Assembly: GCA_019359125.1 (NCBI GenBank)
Contig: JAHHHY010000009.1
Location: 124,001-188,000 of the forward strand
Direction: 5' to 3'
Source: Pleurocapsa minor GSE-CHR-MK 17-07R
GTDB taxonomy: Bacteria; Chloroflexota; Anaerolineae; Aggregatilineales; Phototrophicaceae
Length of the DNA stretch: 64,000 nt
Shown one piece after another: positions 1-10,063 of this stretch. Position 1 is the stretch's first letter, and the number at the start of each line of letters is the position of its first letter. The position numbers and the translations under genes are program-made. Under the pieces are notes generated by a model, which saw nothing but the letters and a program-made list of their open reading frames with translations, searched no databases and was not told the origin of the DNA.

Positions 1-908
1 AGCGGCAGCACAAGCTGTTCCTTGTCGGCCGTCAGATATTGCAGCGTGGACTCGTTGGGCGGCGGAATCACGCTGTCTTCGGTGCCGTGGATGAAGACTG
101 TCGGCATCGGCAGCAGGCGAAACGTATCCAGCATCGAGCCAGCGTCAAAATTGGCGACCATGCCGGTCACGGCCGCCGGATCGCAGCGGGCCACTTCCAG
201 GCCGACCTTCTCGAAGTCCGGCTCGCCACGGCGAAAGCAGCGCGCCAGCAGCGGCTCCAGGCCGCCCGCGACCAGCTCTTTCAGCGGATTGATCGTCGGA
301 TAGACCGGCCTCGACGCAGGAATCTCGATCGGCACCGGCTTTGGGGCAGGTGCTGCCGGGGCGGGCGCGCCCGTGCCCGATACTTTCTGGCGCTGCACCA
401 TCGCTTCGGCCAGCATTTTGCGCATGCTGCTGCTGGGGCTCATGACCGTCGGCGCGTTGAAATCGCTGCTGGCGGGGGCGGGCACAGCCGGGCGTGCTTC
501 CAGGACACGGCGCGCAGGCACGCGGTGTTCCAGGTCGCCCGGGTCGAACAACGGCGCGCTGATGAGCACCAGGCGCGGGGCACGGTCCGGATAGCGGCGG
601 GCATACTCGGCCGCCACAATCGCGCCAAGGTCGTGGCCGACGAACGCGGCTTTGGCCAGGCCCATCTCGCGCATGAAGTCTTCCACCAGCGCGATCTGGT
701 GCTCCAGCGTATATTTATCGGGCTTCTTGGTGCTGTCGCCAAAGCCATACATATCGATGGCATACAGGCGAAAACTGGGCATCAGCGTGGTGAAGGTGGT
801 CATCCACGTGCGCCACGATCCCAGCATGCCGTGCAGCAAAATCACCGGGCGCCCACGGCCAACTGCTTCGTAATGGACCAGGTCCCCGTCAAACGTAATT
901 GCAGTCAT
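1..908 (-). CDS. alpha/beta hydrolase, C-terminus beyond the window
   Basis: The first 302 residues of an alpha/beta-fold hydrolase are visible; the rest lies beyond the left edge. The oxyanion loop HGMLG is near residue 27. The nucleophile elbow reads GHDLG near residue 96, so the nucleophile position is Asp, as in epoxide hydrolases and haloalkane dehalogenases, rather than the Ser of esterases. A Pro/Ala-rich insertion (about residues 145-195) sits in the cap region. A late HGTED segment fits the acid or post-strand-7 region; the catalytic His is not visible. The ATG at 906-908 begins a good family N-terminus (MTAITFDGDLVHYEA). It lies 27 bp downstream of the response regulator and is probably co-transcribed with it. 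Fold assignment is firm; the substrate is unknown. Confidence 0.8.
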   Translation of the reverse strand, partial: MTAITFDGDLVHYEAVGRGRPVILLHGMLGSWRTWMTTFTTLMPSFRLYAIDMYGFGDSTKKPDKYTLEHQIALVEDFMREMGLAKAAFVGHDLGAIVAAEYARRYPDRAPRLVLISAPLFDPGDLEHRVPARRVLEARPAVPAPASSDFNAPTVMSPSSSMRKMLAEAMVQRQKVSGTGAPAPAAPAPKPVPIEIPASRPVYPTINPLKELVAGGLEPLLARCFRRGEPDFEKVGLEVARCDPAAVTGMVANFDAGSMLDTFRLLPMPTVFIHGTEDSVIPPPNESTLQYLTADKEQLVLP

Positions 909-935
909 GGCTGTGCCACGCCTTTGCCGAACACA

Positions 936-1319
936 TCAGCCACCTTCAACCCCTGCTTCTTTCAGCAGCTCCGCCAGCCGACGCGTCAGGTCATCGGGCG
1001 AAAACGGCTTCAGGATATAGGCAGTCGCGCCGGCATCACGGCCCATGTCCACTTCTTCGTCCTGGCCTTTGGCGGTCAGAAAGACGACCGGCACTTCCTT
1101 GAACGGCTCCATGGCGCGAATAGCCTTGCAGGCCTCGTAGCCGGTCATTTTGGGCATGCGCACATCCATCATGATGAGGTGCGGATTGGCCTCGGTCACC
1201 TTCTGCACGGCTTCTTCGCCATTGGCCGCCAGCGTGACGGTGTGGCCGGCGAACATCAGCGTAAAGTTGATCAGCTCGCGGATGTCGCGTTCATCCTCTG
1301 CCACCAGAATACGCGCCAT
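936..1319 (-). CDS. single-domain response regulator (CheY-like receiver)
   Basis: This 127-residue protein is a bare receiver domain with no output domain. The acidic pair E8-D9, the phospho-acceptor D52 (MMDVRMPKMTG), T82 and K104 (ILKPF) are all in place, so it should be phosphorylatable. Its start codon directly abuts the stop of the giant histidine kinase, which makes that kinase its obvious donor. With no DNA-binding domain it probably acts through protein contact or as a phosphate sink. The role is inferred from gene order. Confidence 0.93.
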   Translation of the reverse strand: MARILVAEDERDIRELINFTLMFAGHTVTLAANGEEAVQKVTEANPHLIMMDVRMPKMTGYEACKAIRAMEPFKEVPVVFLTAKGQDEEVDMGRDAGATAYILKPFSPDDLTRRLAELLKEAGVEGG

Positions 1320-4300
1320 TTAGCTCTCCTGTGTTGTCATAGAAGGTTCCCCACGCGACGGAATCAGGCCGACGTCCGGGCCATCCACGGGAATGAGGAT
1401 GTAGAACGTCGAGCCTTTGCCGGGTTCGCTGTCAAACCACACTTCGCCGTGATGCAGGTCGACCATGTGCTTGACGATCGACAGGCCCAGGCCGGTCCCG
1501 GCGACATCCAGCACCAGCGCATGGGCATCATAGCGTTCAAAGCGATTCCAGATGCGCGACTTGAATTCCTCGGCGATGCCGATGCCATCGTCCTGCACGG
1601 TAATCAGCACGCCGGCGCGCGCGGCCTCATAGCGGGCGTCTATGCTCACGTGGCCGTTGGGATACGTATAGTTAAAGGCGTTGTCGATCACGTTGCTGAC
1701 AATCTGCATCATCTTCAGGCGGTCGGCATTGACCAGCGGCAGGTCGTCGGCAAAGGTGGTCGTCACGGTCAGGTGCTTGCGCTCGAACTCCACGCGCCCC
1801 TGATTGAACGAGACGGCCTGTTCCACCATCTCGCGCACATCCACCCTGGTCAGCACGAGTTGCTCGGAGCCGGCATCGATTTTAGAGATATTCAGCAGGT
1901 CGTTCACCAGCTCGGCCAGGCGATCGGCATTGCTCTTGATGGTTTGCAGGAAGCGCTCCTGATCGGGCGTGACGCTGCCGCCGCCGCCCATCAGCAGCAG
2001 GTCGGCATAGCCCTTGATGCTCGTCATTGGCGTGCGCAGCTCGTGCGACACGTTGGAGATGAATTCCGACTTCATGCGGTCGACTTCGACATCTTTGGTC
2101 ACATCGCGGAACAGCGACACGGTCCCCAGGAACTGGTCGCCGTTGAACACCGCCGAGGCGCGGATGTTGACGATGCGCCGCCCGATGTCCAGCCTGTCAG
2201 CCACGAAGTCTTCCACGAGGCGGCCAGCGGCAGCACGCGGCGGATTCAGCACGTAATTGGAGATGGCGCTCACCCAGGCGGACTGCGGCCCTTCGCTGAA
2301 TTCGGCCAGCGGATGGCCGATGACGGCGGCACGCGGCAGCTCCAGGATGCGCTCGGCGGCTGTGTTCATCAGGATGGCCACGCCGTCGGCATCGCACAGC
2401 AGCACGCCGTCCGCGATACCTTCCAGGATGGCGCTGTTCTTCTCGGCTTCTTCGCGTTCACTTTGCAGCATCGTCGCCATGCGGTCGCGCTCGATTTGCA
2501 GCTCGACGGTGCGCTCCTGCACGCGATCGTTCAGCTCGGCGGCGAAGTTCTGCACGCGATTGAGCAGGTTCGAGTTCTGGATCATGGCGCCCAGCTGCGC
2601 GCCAATCGTGGTCATGATGCGCTGGTCGTTCAGGCCGAACGGGCGCACCGGCTCGGTGTCGCGGGCGGCCAGCACGCCGGCCACCATATCGCCTGCGGCC
2701 AGCGGCACGCCGATATAGCGCGTGATGCCCAGCTCTCCCTCGGTGATACCCATGTTGCGGCGCACTTCGTCGGGGCGCGGGTTATCGCCACCCAGCATCA
2801 GCGGGCGGCGGTTGCGGATGACGTAGCTCACTTCGTCGTTGCTCAGCGGGCGCGACTCCATCACCATCTTCTTGCTGCCCACCAGATACAGCGGGAACGA
2901 GACCATGCCGCTGGCCGCATCATACAGCGCCAGATACAGCTCGTTGGCATTCGTCAGCAGAGGCACCTGTTCGCGGATGATTTCGATCATCTGGTTCAGG
3001 TCCATGGTGGACGAAATGGCGCGGCTGAGCTCGTTGATGATGAGCGACTGCGCCACCTGCGACGAGGTCTCCGTGCTCAGGCGGGCGTTCTCGATGGCGG
3101 CGGCCGCCTGTGATGCCAGCGCCTGGGCCATACGCATTTCGCGGTGGTCAAAGCGGCGCACGGGGGACTGTGTGTCGATCTGGATCATGCCGATCGCGCC
3201 GTCGCCCACGAACAGCGGCACCAGCATGCGGCAGGTGTCGCCCATCTGGCGCATTTCTTCCAGCTCACGGCGGTCGCCAGAGGTGGGATTGTCGATATCG
3301 ATCACCTGAATCTGGTTGTCGCGGATGGCGCGCGTCTTGCTGGGATACTGGAACAGGTCGATTTCGGTGCCAAACGGCATCACGCGTGAGTCATCGTCGA
3401 AGCGGTTGCCATCCAGCTGCACGATCAGGCGCTCGCCCACGTTGTCATACAGCATCAGCGCGCAATCATCCACGTTGAGCGCCTGCATCGTCAGGCGGAC
3501 GACGCTCTGGAAGACCTCGTTCAGGTCGAGCGTGGTGCTGGTGGCCTGAGCCGCTTCCAGCAGCGTCTCCAGCTCGCGGGTGCGCACCAGCGTCTGCTCC
3601 AGCAGGTTGGCATTCAGGATGGCGATGGCGGCCTGGCTGGCGATAATCACCGCCAGGTCGATCTTTTCAGGGTCAAACGTGTGCGGCCCGCCGAAGGCCA
3701 GCAGCTCAAATGCGCCGCTGCTCTGGCCGCCCACGCTCATCGGCAGCAGCAGGTACGACGAACAGCCGCGCTTGAGCAGCTCCAGCTCCAGCTCTGCATC
3801 TTCCAGATCATCGATGTCCTCCACGACCAGCACCTGCGGGCGTTTCCACACGCGCTGCATGATCGGGGATTTGTCGATGTCATAGATCAGGTCGGGCGGG
3901 GCATCGCCGCGCGGCATTTCGACCACGGCGCGGGCCTGGCTGGTGTCGCGGTCAAACAGGAATGCCTTGGCGTGCTCGATGCCCAGCGCACCAGCGATTT
4001 CGCGCAGCGAGATATCGAGGATATTCTCGACGTCCAGCGACTGCGCCAGCGCCATACTGACGCGGTTGAGCAGGCTGAGGCGCTGCGTGCGTGCGGCCGC
4101 TTCTTCGAACATGTCGGCATTGCTGAGGGCAATCGCCACCTGGTTGGCAAAGGCGACGGCGGCCTGCTCGGCCTGCTGATCGTAAAAGTCAGGCTGTGCG
4201 CTGGACAGCGTGATCATGCCCATCACCGCGCCGGAACGCACCAGCGGCACGCCCAGCCAGCTTTTCGTCAGGCTGGTGCCCAGCAGGCTGTCATTGGCAT

Positions 4301-7300
4301 TGACCGCCATGCTCAGCACGCGGCGGTTTTCCACCACGCGGCGCAGCTTCTTCGAGTCGTCAATCGGCACGCGCATCGGCTCGTTATCCGACAGGTCCAG
4401 CCCGCGCGCCGCCTCGATGACCAGGTCATCGCCCTCGCGGCGCCAGATCGTCATCGCATCGTAGCCGATGACGCGGTTGAGTTCTTCCAGCGCCAGATCG
4501 ATCACCTCGTTGCGCTGCAGGGCGGCGGTGATGCGGCTGGACACTTCCGTCAGCGCCTCCAGCTGGCTGCTGCGGGCGGCGATGTCGCGCTCAAGGCGGG
4601 CGCGCTCGGTCACGTCGTCCACCAGCACGACCGCGCCACGTGCGAAGTCATTCGAGAGCAGCGGATAGATGCTGTAATTCTGCACCAGCGCGCCGCCATT
4701 GATCATGATGCGTGCCGCGCCAATATCCTGCGGTTTGGCGTCGTCAATGACCGACTTGAACGGCGCACGCAGCACATCGGACAGCTGTGGCAGCACGTCA
4801 AACAGGTTGCGGCCGGTCACTTCGTCGGTAAAGCCGTAGCGGCGGCGCACAAAGTCATTGGCCGTCAGGATAGCGCCAGAGCGGTCGAGCACGATCAGGC
4901 CCTGCTGAATCGACTGGAAGACGGACTCGTTGAACAGGCGCAGATTGACGGCCTGATTGAACAGGCGGGCGTTCTGCGCGGCCACCGCGGTCAGGTTGGC
5001 GATGCGCCGGATCAGCGGGCGGAATTCCTCAAAGCCGAATGCATGGTCGAGTGTGCTGCCGATATGCATCGCGCCCAGCACGAAACCGCCGCTCACCATC
5101 GGCACGACCAGCGTGGTGCGCTCGCCCTCGGCCACCCACGAGCGCACGTCTTCAAATTCAGACGGGGCATCGTCGGCATACAAGACCAGGTCGGCACCCG
5201 ATGACAGCGTCTGGCCCATCGCCGTGTTATCCAGCGATGCGCGCCGGTCGCGCCCAACGACGATGCTGTTGTCGGAGGTCACCGACACGCGAATCAGGTC
5301 AAAGCCCTGCTGTTCGTTGTCCACCAGCGCCAGTGTCATGCGCTGGAAGGGCAGCAGGCGCAGCACGCCCTGCGCCACACCTTCCACGATCTGGTTCAGC
5401 TCCAGCGTGGAGGAAATGGCTTCCATCACCTCGTTCAGGCGGGCTTCCTGCTCGGCGCTGCGCAGCGAGGCCATGTACAGGCGATTGTTCTCGATGGTGC
5501 TGGCCGCCTGATGGGCGAAAATCTCCAGCACTTCGATCATGCTGCGGTCGGGGCGGCGGCCATCCGCCGGGCGATCGAGGCTCATCGCGCCCAGCACCGC
5601 GCCGGTGGCGCCGCGAATCGGCACGATCAACAGGTCGCCATCCTGCCAGTCGTCGCCGCTGGAGGGATGCAGCGTGCGCTGGCCGCTGTAGCTGGCGCTG
5701 AAGGTATCCAGCCCCTCGGCCATCCAGTAACGCAGTTTTTCAATCGGCAGGAAGAACGACTCGCTGATGCGGTAGGCATCTTTTTCGGCCAGCACTTCAA
5801 AGGCTTTCAGCCCGAAACGGCGCGCGCGCGTCTTTTCGAAGATGTCGAGCGGCAGGCCAGCCTGCGCCAGCCGCACAAACTGCGGATCGCCTTCGCTTGT
5901 GTCCAGCAGGGTCATGATGACGGCATCGTAGCCGCAGCTCTGCTGCACGCTGTAGGCAATCGCCTCCAGCATCGTGACCGGGTCGACGCTCGTTTGCAGC
6001 ATCTGGCCCAGCTCGAAAATCTGGTTGAGCTGTTCCACGCGGCGGCGCAGGCGGCTGCTGCGATCCTGGTTTTCCAGGTAGCGCAGGTTATTTCCATAGC
6101 CCAGGCTTGCCTTGCTGGCCAGCGTCATCAGGAAGGTGGCCGCGCGCTGGTCAAAGTAGTTTGGCTGATGGTGGTACAGGTGAAACACGCCGACGATCTG
6201 GTCTTCGTAGGTGAAGGCGGCGGCCAGGCCGCTGCGCGCATCACTGGCCGGGGCTTTCATCTCGCTGGCCGCGTAATCTGCCACGATGACGGCGTCGGTG
6301 CCTGCGCGAATAGCCGCCAGCTCGATATCGGCCAGTGGGGGGCCGGCCAGGCGGTCGCCAATGCGCTGCTGCAATTCCGGTACGCTGGGGTCGCGCCATT
6401 CGCTGGCCGGCTTCAGCAGGGCGAGGGTATTGCCATCGGCGTCAGTGGCGCGCACCGATTCCAGACGGGCCACGTCCAGCACGCGCATGAAATCGAGCGT
6501 CTGTGCCAGCTCGCTGCTGACGCGGCTGATGGCGTCCAGTTCCTGCAGGCGTCGGCTCAGGTTCTGGCCGGTCGTCTCGTAAATGCGGATGCGGTCGAGC
6601 GCGGCGGCCACCTGCACCGCGACGGGCATCAGTGAGCGCACATCGTCTTCGCCGAAGCCGCCGCGACGGCTGTTCATCACGCCCATTTCGCCCAGCGTCT
6701 GGTCGCCAACCACCAGCGGCACCATCATCGCCTGGCGAATGCCCATGCGCTCGGCCAGCTCACGATACGAGGGCAGCACACGGCGGTCGCCCAGCACATC
6801 ATTGCTCCAGAACGACTGGCGCGAAATGGCCACGCTGTGCTCGAAGCCTTTGCTGTAGATGTTCTGCTCGATCGGCTCGGCCAGGTCGACGCCATACAGG
6901 TAGCGCGGATACGTGACCAGCTTGCCGCTGGCCTGGTCCAGCACGTTGATAAAGACGGCCTCGGCATCCAGGAAGCGCGCGACCGTGCCCAGCACCGGCA
7001 GGAAGCTGTCCTCGGTGGACAGGATCGCCCCGGAAAGCTCGGCAATCTGGCGCAGGCTGTCGGCTTCTTCAGCGCGCCGCTGGGCCTCGATGAACAGGCG
7101 TGAATTTTCGATCAGGCTGGCCACCTGCGCCGCGAAGATGTACAGCAGGCGGGCATCTTTTTCGGTGAAGTCGGTGCCGTTCAGCTTATTGGCGGCCTGC
7201 ACCAGCCCGACGCGGCGGCCAGCCGTCTCCATGACGGCGATGACCAGCCGGGTGGTGCCGTTGGACACCGGCGGCACACGCAGACCGCTGCCCAGCACCA

Positions 7301-9065
7301 TGCGGTCGGTATCGGCGGAGTTCGTCAGCCAGGTATCTTCAGACGACCAGATGCGCCAGAACGGGCTTTCTTCATCCACCCTGATGCGGTAATCGGCCAC
7401 CTGCGCGTCCGTCTGGCCGTAGAAGGGCGGGCGGGCCACCAGCGCCTGCTCAGCCTCGTCAAACAGCAGGATGCCGCACGACTGCACGCCCAGCAGGCGC
7501 GCCATGCGTTCGTTGGCGCTGGCGAAAAATTCCTGTTCACGGGTGAAGGCGCCCAGCGCCTGCGTGATTTCCTGCACGCCCGACAGCTCGGTCTCGCGCT
7601 GCTGTTCCTGCTGGCCCAGCCGGATATCCTCCACCACCACCGAGACCTGCCCGGCCAGCAGCTTCAGGTTGGCGATGTCGCGCAGGCTGAAACCGCCCTG
7701 CGCGCGCTTGTTGTTCAGTTGCAGCATGCCGATGCGGCGGCTGCCCACGATCAGCGGCACCAGCGCGGTATTGGCCACGCCAGCGATATTCGCCAGCAGC
7801 GTCATGCCCAGCGCGTCCAGCGACGGCTCGTCGGTCAGGTCGTTGGTGTACCAGCTGTCTTCTTCATAAAACAGTTCGGCGCCACGGGTTCCCTCGCTGA
7901 CCGGGATGGTATACGTGCGCACGACTGCGTCAGGCAGGCCATAGTAGGGGGACTGCGGGATGAGCAGGCGGCGGCGCTCGTCATAAATCAGCACGCCGCA
8001 CATTTCCGCGCCGGTCAGCTTGGCCACGCGCTCGACTATTTCGCCGTAGGCTTCGGCGATCGTATCCGGTTGCAACGGGTCATACGACACCTGCTGCAGG
8101 CTGGCGACATCCTGCATGCGGCGTTGTTGTTCGGCATAGATTTCGGCGTTGTAGATGCTGGTCGCAATGGGTCGGGCGATGGCCTGCAGCAGCGCCAGGT
8201 CGGCATTGGCATAGCCGCCCACGCGGGTGGAGGCCAGCTCAAACGTCCCGATCAGGCGGTCACCCTGTAACAACGGCACGCCGATGAAGCTGCGGTAAGG
8301 CGAGTTTGCCAGTTTCGGACGCACGGCATCCGGCGCGCTGCCGTCATGCACCAGCACAGGCACGCGCAGTGCCGCGATCCAGCCGCTGATGCCTTCGTCG
8401 ATCGAATAGTGGCCGCCGCTCTCGGCCAGCTGAAGCACATAGGCGCTGTCGCCCACATACCCGCGCGGCGTCAGCGTCTCGGTCACGCTGTCCCACAGCG
8501 TGATTTCACCGGCATCGGCGGGCACATATTTGCGCACGATGGTCAGCAGGGCTTGCAGGCTTTGCTCGATGCCCAGCGAGACATTGACCGTCTCGCCAAT
8601 CTCGGCCACCACCTGCACGGCTTTGTTCAGGTCGAGCGTGTCGCTGCCCGCCATGCCGCGCGTCTCGCGCAGCATCACGACAGTGCGCGCGCCTTTGTCT
8701 CCGGGAATCTGGTTGGAAGTGGCCTCAATCCAGTGGCCGCCCACCTGAAAGGCGGCCTGGCCCGCGCCTGCGAACAGCTCCAGGAAGCTGTCGGACGGGG
8801 TGACCAGCGCGGCATAGCCCTCCAGGCTGAGATCGATGCCCACTGCACCAAACAGCCGGCGCGCCTGTTCATTGACGAACAGAATCTGCCCTGCCGCGCT
8901 GGCCACAATCATGGCGTCATTGGTGGAAGCGCCGAACAGGCCCAGCTCCTGCGCGTCGGACTCAAGCACGGGCAGGCCGCCGATGTCCTGGCGCTGGCGT
9001 ACCCACAGGAACAGCCAGACCAGAATCAGTATCCCGCCGATGATCAGAATGAGAGGCAGACCCAT
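1320..9065 (-). CDS. giant hybrid-sensing histidine kinase with about eleven GAF-like domains
   Basis: This 2581-residue sensor kinase opens with one membrane helix (residues 4-22) and a PAS-like domain (about 38-130). Seven successive GAF-like modules follow, starting near 146, 317, 490, 665, 840, 1008 and 1208. A second PAS-like domain is near 1375-1495, then four more GAF-like modules start near 1500, 1662, 1830 and 2000. A short coiled coil and a third PAS-like domain (about 2205-2320) lead to a HisKA domain whose phospho-His lies in SHELRTP near 2341. The HATPase domain has an N box (DNAFNY), DDGIGI and GTGLGLS. GAF boundaries were read from the repeated pattern of a helix, a VPL..G....G strand and a closing helix ending N.RL or similar. 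The kinase core looks intact. Response regulators flank it on both sides, suggesting one signalling cluster. Ligands cannot be told from sequence. Confidence 0.93.
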   Translation of the reverse strand: MGLPLILIIGGILILVWLFLWVRQRQDIGGLPVLESDAQELGLFGASTNDAMIVASAAGQILFVNEQARRLFGAVGIDLSLEGYAALVTPSDSFLELFAGAGQAAFQVGGHWIEATSNQIPGDKGARTVVMLRETRGMAGSDTLDLNKAVQVVAEIGETVNVSLGIEQSLQALLTIVRKYVPADAGEITLWDSVTETLTPRGYVGDSAYVLQLAESGGHYSIDEGISGWIAALRVPVLVHDGSAPDAVRPKLANSPYRSFIGVPLLQGDRLIGTFELASTRVGGYANADLALLQAIARPIATSIYNAEIYAEQQRRMQDVASLQQVSYDPLQPDTIAEAYGEIVERVAKLTGAEMCGVLIYDERRRLLIPQSPYYGLPDAVVRTYTIPVSEGTRGAELFYEEDSWYTNDLTDEPSLDALGMTLLANIAGVANTALVPLIVGSRRIGMLQLNNKRAQGGFSLRDIANLKLLAGQVSVVVEDIRLGQQEQQRETELSGVQEITQALGAFTREQEFFASANERMARLLGVQSCGILLFDEAEQALVARPPFYGQTDAQVADYRIRVDEESPFWRIWSSEDTWLTNSADTDRMVLGSGLRVPPVSNGTTRLVIAVMETAGRRVGLVQAANKLNGTDFTEKDARLLYIFAAQVASLIENSRLFIEAQRRAEEADSLRQIAELSGAILSTEDSFLPVLGTVARFLDAEAVFINVLDQASGKLVTYPRYLYGVDLAEPIEQNIYSKGFEHSVAISRQSFWSNDVLGDRRVLPSYRELAERMGIRQAMMVPLVVGDQTLGEMGVMNSRRGGFGEDDVRSLMPVAVQVAAALDRIRIYETTGQNLSRRLQELDAISRVSSELAQTLDFMRVLDVARLESVRATDADGNTLALLKPASEWRDPSVPELQQRIGDRLAGPPLADIELAAIRAGTDAVIVADYAASEMKAPASDARSGLAAAFTYEDQIVGVFHLYHHQPNYFDQRAATFLMTLASKASLGYGNNLRYLENQDRSSRLRRRVEQLNQIFELGQMLQTSVDPVTMLEAIAYSVQQSCGYDAVIMTLLDTSEGDPQFVRLAQAGLPLDIFEKTRARRFGLKAFEVLAEKDAYRISESFFLPIEKLRYWMAEGLDTFSASYSGQRTLHPSSGDDWQDGDLLIVPIRGATGAVLGAMSLDRPADGRRPDRSMIEVLEIFAHQAASTIENNRLYMASLRSAEQEARLNEVMEAISSTLELNQIVEGVAQGVLRLLPFQRMTLALVDNEQQGFDLIRVSVTSDNSIVVGRDRRASLDNTAMGQTLSSGADLVLYADDAPSEFEDVRSWVAEGERTTLVVPMVSGGFVLGAMHIGSTLDHAFGFEEFRPLIRRIANLTAVAAQNARLFNQAVNLRLFNESVFQSIQQGLIVLDRSGAILTANDFVRRRYGFTDEVTGRNLFDVLPQLSDVLRAPFKSVIDDAKPQDIGAARIMINGGALVQNYSIYPLLSNDFARGAVVLVDDVTERARLERDIAARSSQLEALTEVSSRITAALQRNEVIDLALEELNRVIGYDAMTIWRREGDDLVIEAARGLDLSDNEPMRVPIDDSKKLRRVVENRRVLSMAVNANDSLLGTSLTKSWLGVPLVRSGAVMGMITLSSAQPDFYDQQAEQAAVAFANQVAIALSNADMFEEAAARTQRLSLLNRVSMALAQSLDVENILDISLREIAGALGIEHAKAFLFDRDTSQARAVVEMPRGDAPPDLIYDIDKSPIMQRVWKRPQVLVVEDIDDLEDAELELELLKRGCSSYLLLPMSVGGQSSGAFELLAFGGPHTFDPEKIDLAVIIASQAAIAILNANLLEQTLVRTRELETLLEAAQATSTTLDLNEVFQSVVRLTMQALNVDDCALMLYDNVGERLIVQLDGNRFDDDSRVMPFGTEIDLFQYPSKTRAIRDNQIQVIDIDNPTSGDRRELEEMRQMGDTCRMLVPLFVGDGAIGMIQIDTQSPVRRFDHREMRMAQALASQAAAAIENARLSTETSSQVAQSLIINELSRAISSTMDLNQMIEIIREQVPLLTNANELYLALYDAASGMVSFPLYLVGSKKMVMESRPLSNDEVSYVIRNRRPLMLGGDNPRPDEVRRNMGITEGELGITRYIGVPLAAGDMVAGVLAARDTEPVRPFGLNDQRIMTTIGAQLGAMIQNSNLLNRVQNFAAELNDRVQERTVELQIERDRMATMLQSEREEAEKNSAILEGIADGVLLCDADGVAILMNTAAERILELPRAAVIGHPLAEFSEGPQSAWVSAISNYVLNPPRAAAGRLVEDFVADRLDIGRRIVNIRASAVFNGDQFLGTVSLFRDVTKDVEVDRMKSEFISNVSHELRTPMTSIKGYADLLLMGGGGSVTPDQERFLQTIKSNADRLAELVNDLLNISKIDAGSEQLVLTRVDVREMVEQAVSFNQGRVEFERKHLTVTTTFADDLPLVNADRLKMMQIVSNVIDNAFNYTYPNGHVSIDARYEAARAGVLITVQDDGIGIAEEFKSRIWNRFERYDAHALVLDVAGTGLGLSIVKHMVDLHHGEVWFDSEPGKGSTFYILIPVDGPDVGLIPSRGEPSMTTQES

Positions 9066-9130
9066 CGACCTAAGTTCCTATGTCACTCGTTTGTGCTGCA
9101 CTCAGACAGGCAAAATTGCCAGCCGTCAGG

Positions 9131-10063
9131 CTACCAGGATGTCAGAATGTTGCTGGCGCTGCTGTCCTGGCCGGAAATGCCGCGACGGCGATCTTCCACG
9201 GCCAGCTCGGTCACCTCGCGGATATCCGCGAAGGCCTGGATACGTGTGTTCACCATACCCACCGAAAGCGTCATCAGCGGCACCTGCTGCTCGCCATACG
9301 CGCCGTCGGGGATGTTGATATAACCACGCTCGCGGTCGATGAACGAATAATGCTGCTTCACTTCCTCGTCGAAGCGTTCGATCAGCGCCTGTTTCAGCGC
9401 GTCGGGGTCGTCGGCATGCGAGATATAGACGAAATTATCGCGGCCCGGATGCCCCGCGTAGTCGTCGTTGGTGCCGTGCTGGTCGATGATTTCGCCAATC
9501 AGCAGCGCCATGAAGCGGATGACCTCGTCCCCGGCGACGAAGCCGTAGACCTCGGTGAAGGCATCGAAATGGTTGATCTTCAGGTCCATGTACACCCACG
9601 GACGCGAGGAATGCATCAGCGAACGCAGATGGTCTTCGATCAGGCGGCCGGATGGCAGGTTCGACTTGCTGTCGATCTGCGTCTGGCGGGTGGCCGCCAG
9701 GATGGCGTTCTGCACGCGCAGTTTGAGTTCTTCAATGTCGAAGGGCTTGGTGATGTAGTCGTCTGCGCCCAGCTCCAGGCCCTGAATCTTGTCGCTGCGC
9801 TCGTCTTTCTGCGTCAGGAAGATCACCGGGATGTGGCTGGTGCGCGGGGTGGTGCGCAGCTCGCGGCAGACGTCATACCCGTTCATGTCGGGCAGCATGA
9901 TATCCAGCACGATCAGATTGGGAATCTGCTTGCGCGTGTAGGCCAGGGCATCCGCGCCGCGTGATGCCACCTGGACTTCAAAGCCCTGCCCGCCGAAATA
10001 GATGCGCAGCATGTTCGAGATGTCGAAATCGTCTTCTACGACGAGAATGCGCCCTTTGCTCAT
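9131..10063 (-). CDS. response regulator with degenerate GGDEF-like output domain
   Basis: The 310-residue protein has an N-terminal receiver (residues 5-120) with D11-D12, phospho-acceptor D54 (VLDIMLPDMNG), FLTQK and ITKPF motifs. After a linker comes a GGDEF-fold domain (about 140-300), recognisable from YMDLKINHFDAFTEVYGFVAGDE and the late LSVGMV strand. The signature loop reads GRDNF where an active cyclase has GG[DE]EF, so diguanylate cyclase activity is unlikely and a binding or regulatory role is more probable. It lies 65 bp upstream of the giant kinase in the same direction and should be the first gene of the signalling operon. Confidence 0.9.
   Translation of the reverse strand: MSKGRILVVEDDFDISNMLRIYFGGQGFEVQVASRGADALAYTRKQIPNLIVLDIMLPDMNGYDVCRELRTTPRTSHIPVIFLTQKDERSDKIQGLELGADDYITKPFDIEELKLRVQNAILAATRQTQIDSKSNLPSGRLIEDHLRSLMHSSRPWVYMDLKINHFDAFTEVYGFVAGDEVIRFMALLIGEIIDQHGTNDDYAGHPGRDNFVYISHADDPDALKQALIERFDEEVKQHYSFIDRERGYINIPDGAYGEQQVPLMTLSVGMVNTRIQAFADIREVTELAVEDRRRGISGQDSSASNILTSW

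Noticed and set aside
39-3113. 1024-residue open frame on the plus strand
   Set aside because: It runs antisense to the giant histidine kinase, is His/Arg/Gln-rich without any domain, and is a by-product of GC-rich codon bias. The same holds for the plus-strand frames at 3681-5204, 5511-6635 and 8346-9323.
9131-10063. Active diguanylate cyclase
   Set aside because: The GGDEF signature is replaced by GRDNF, which lacks the required Gly and acidic residues.
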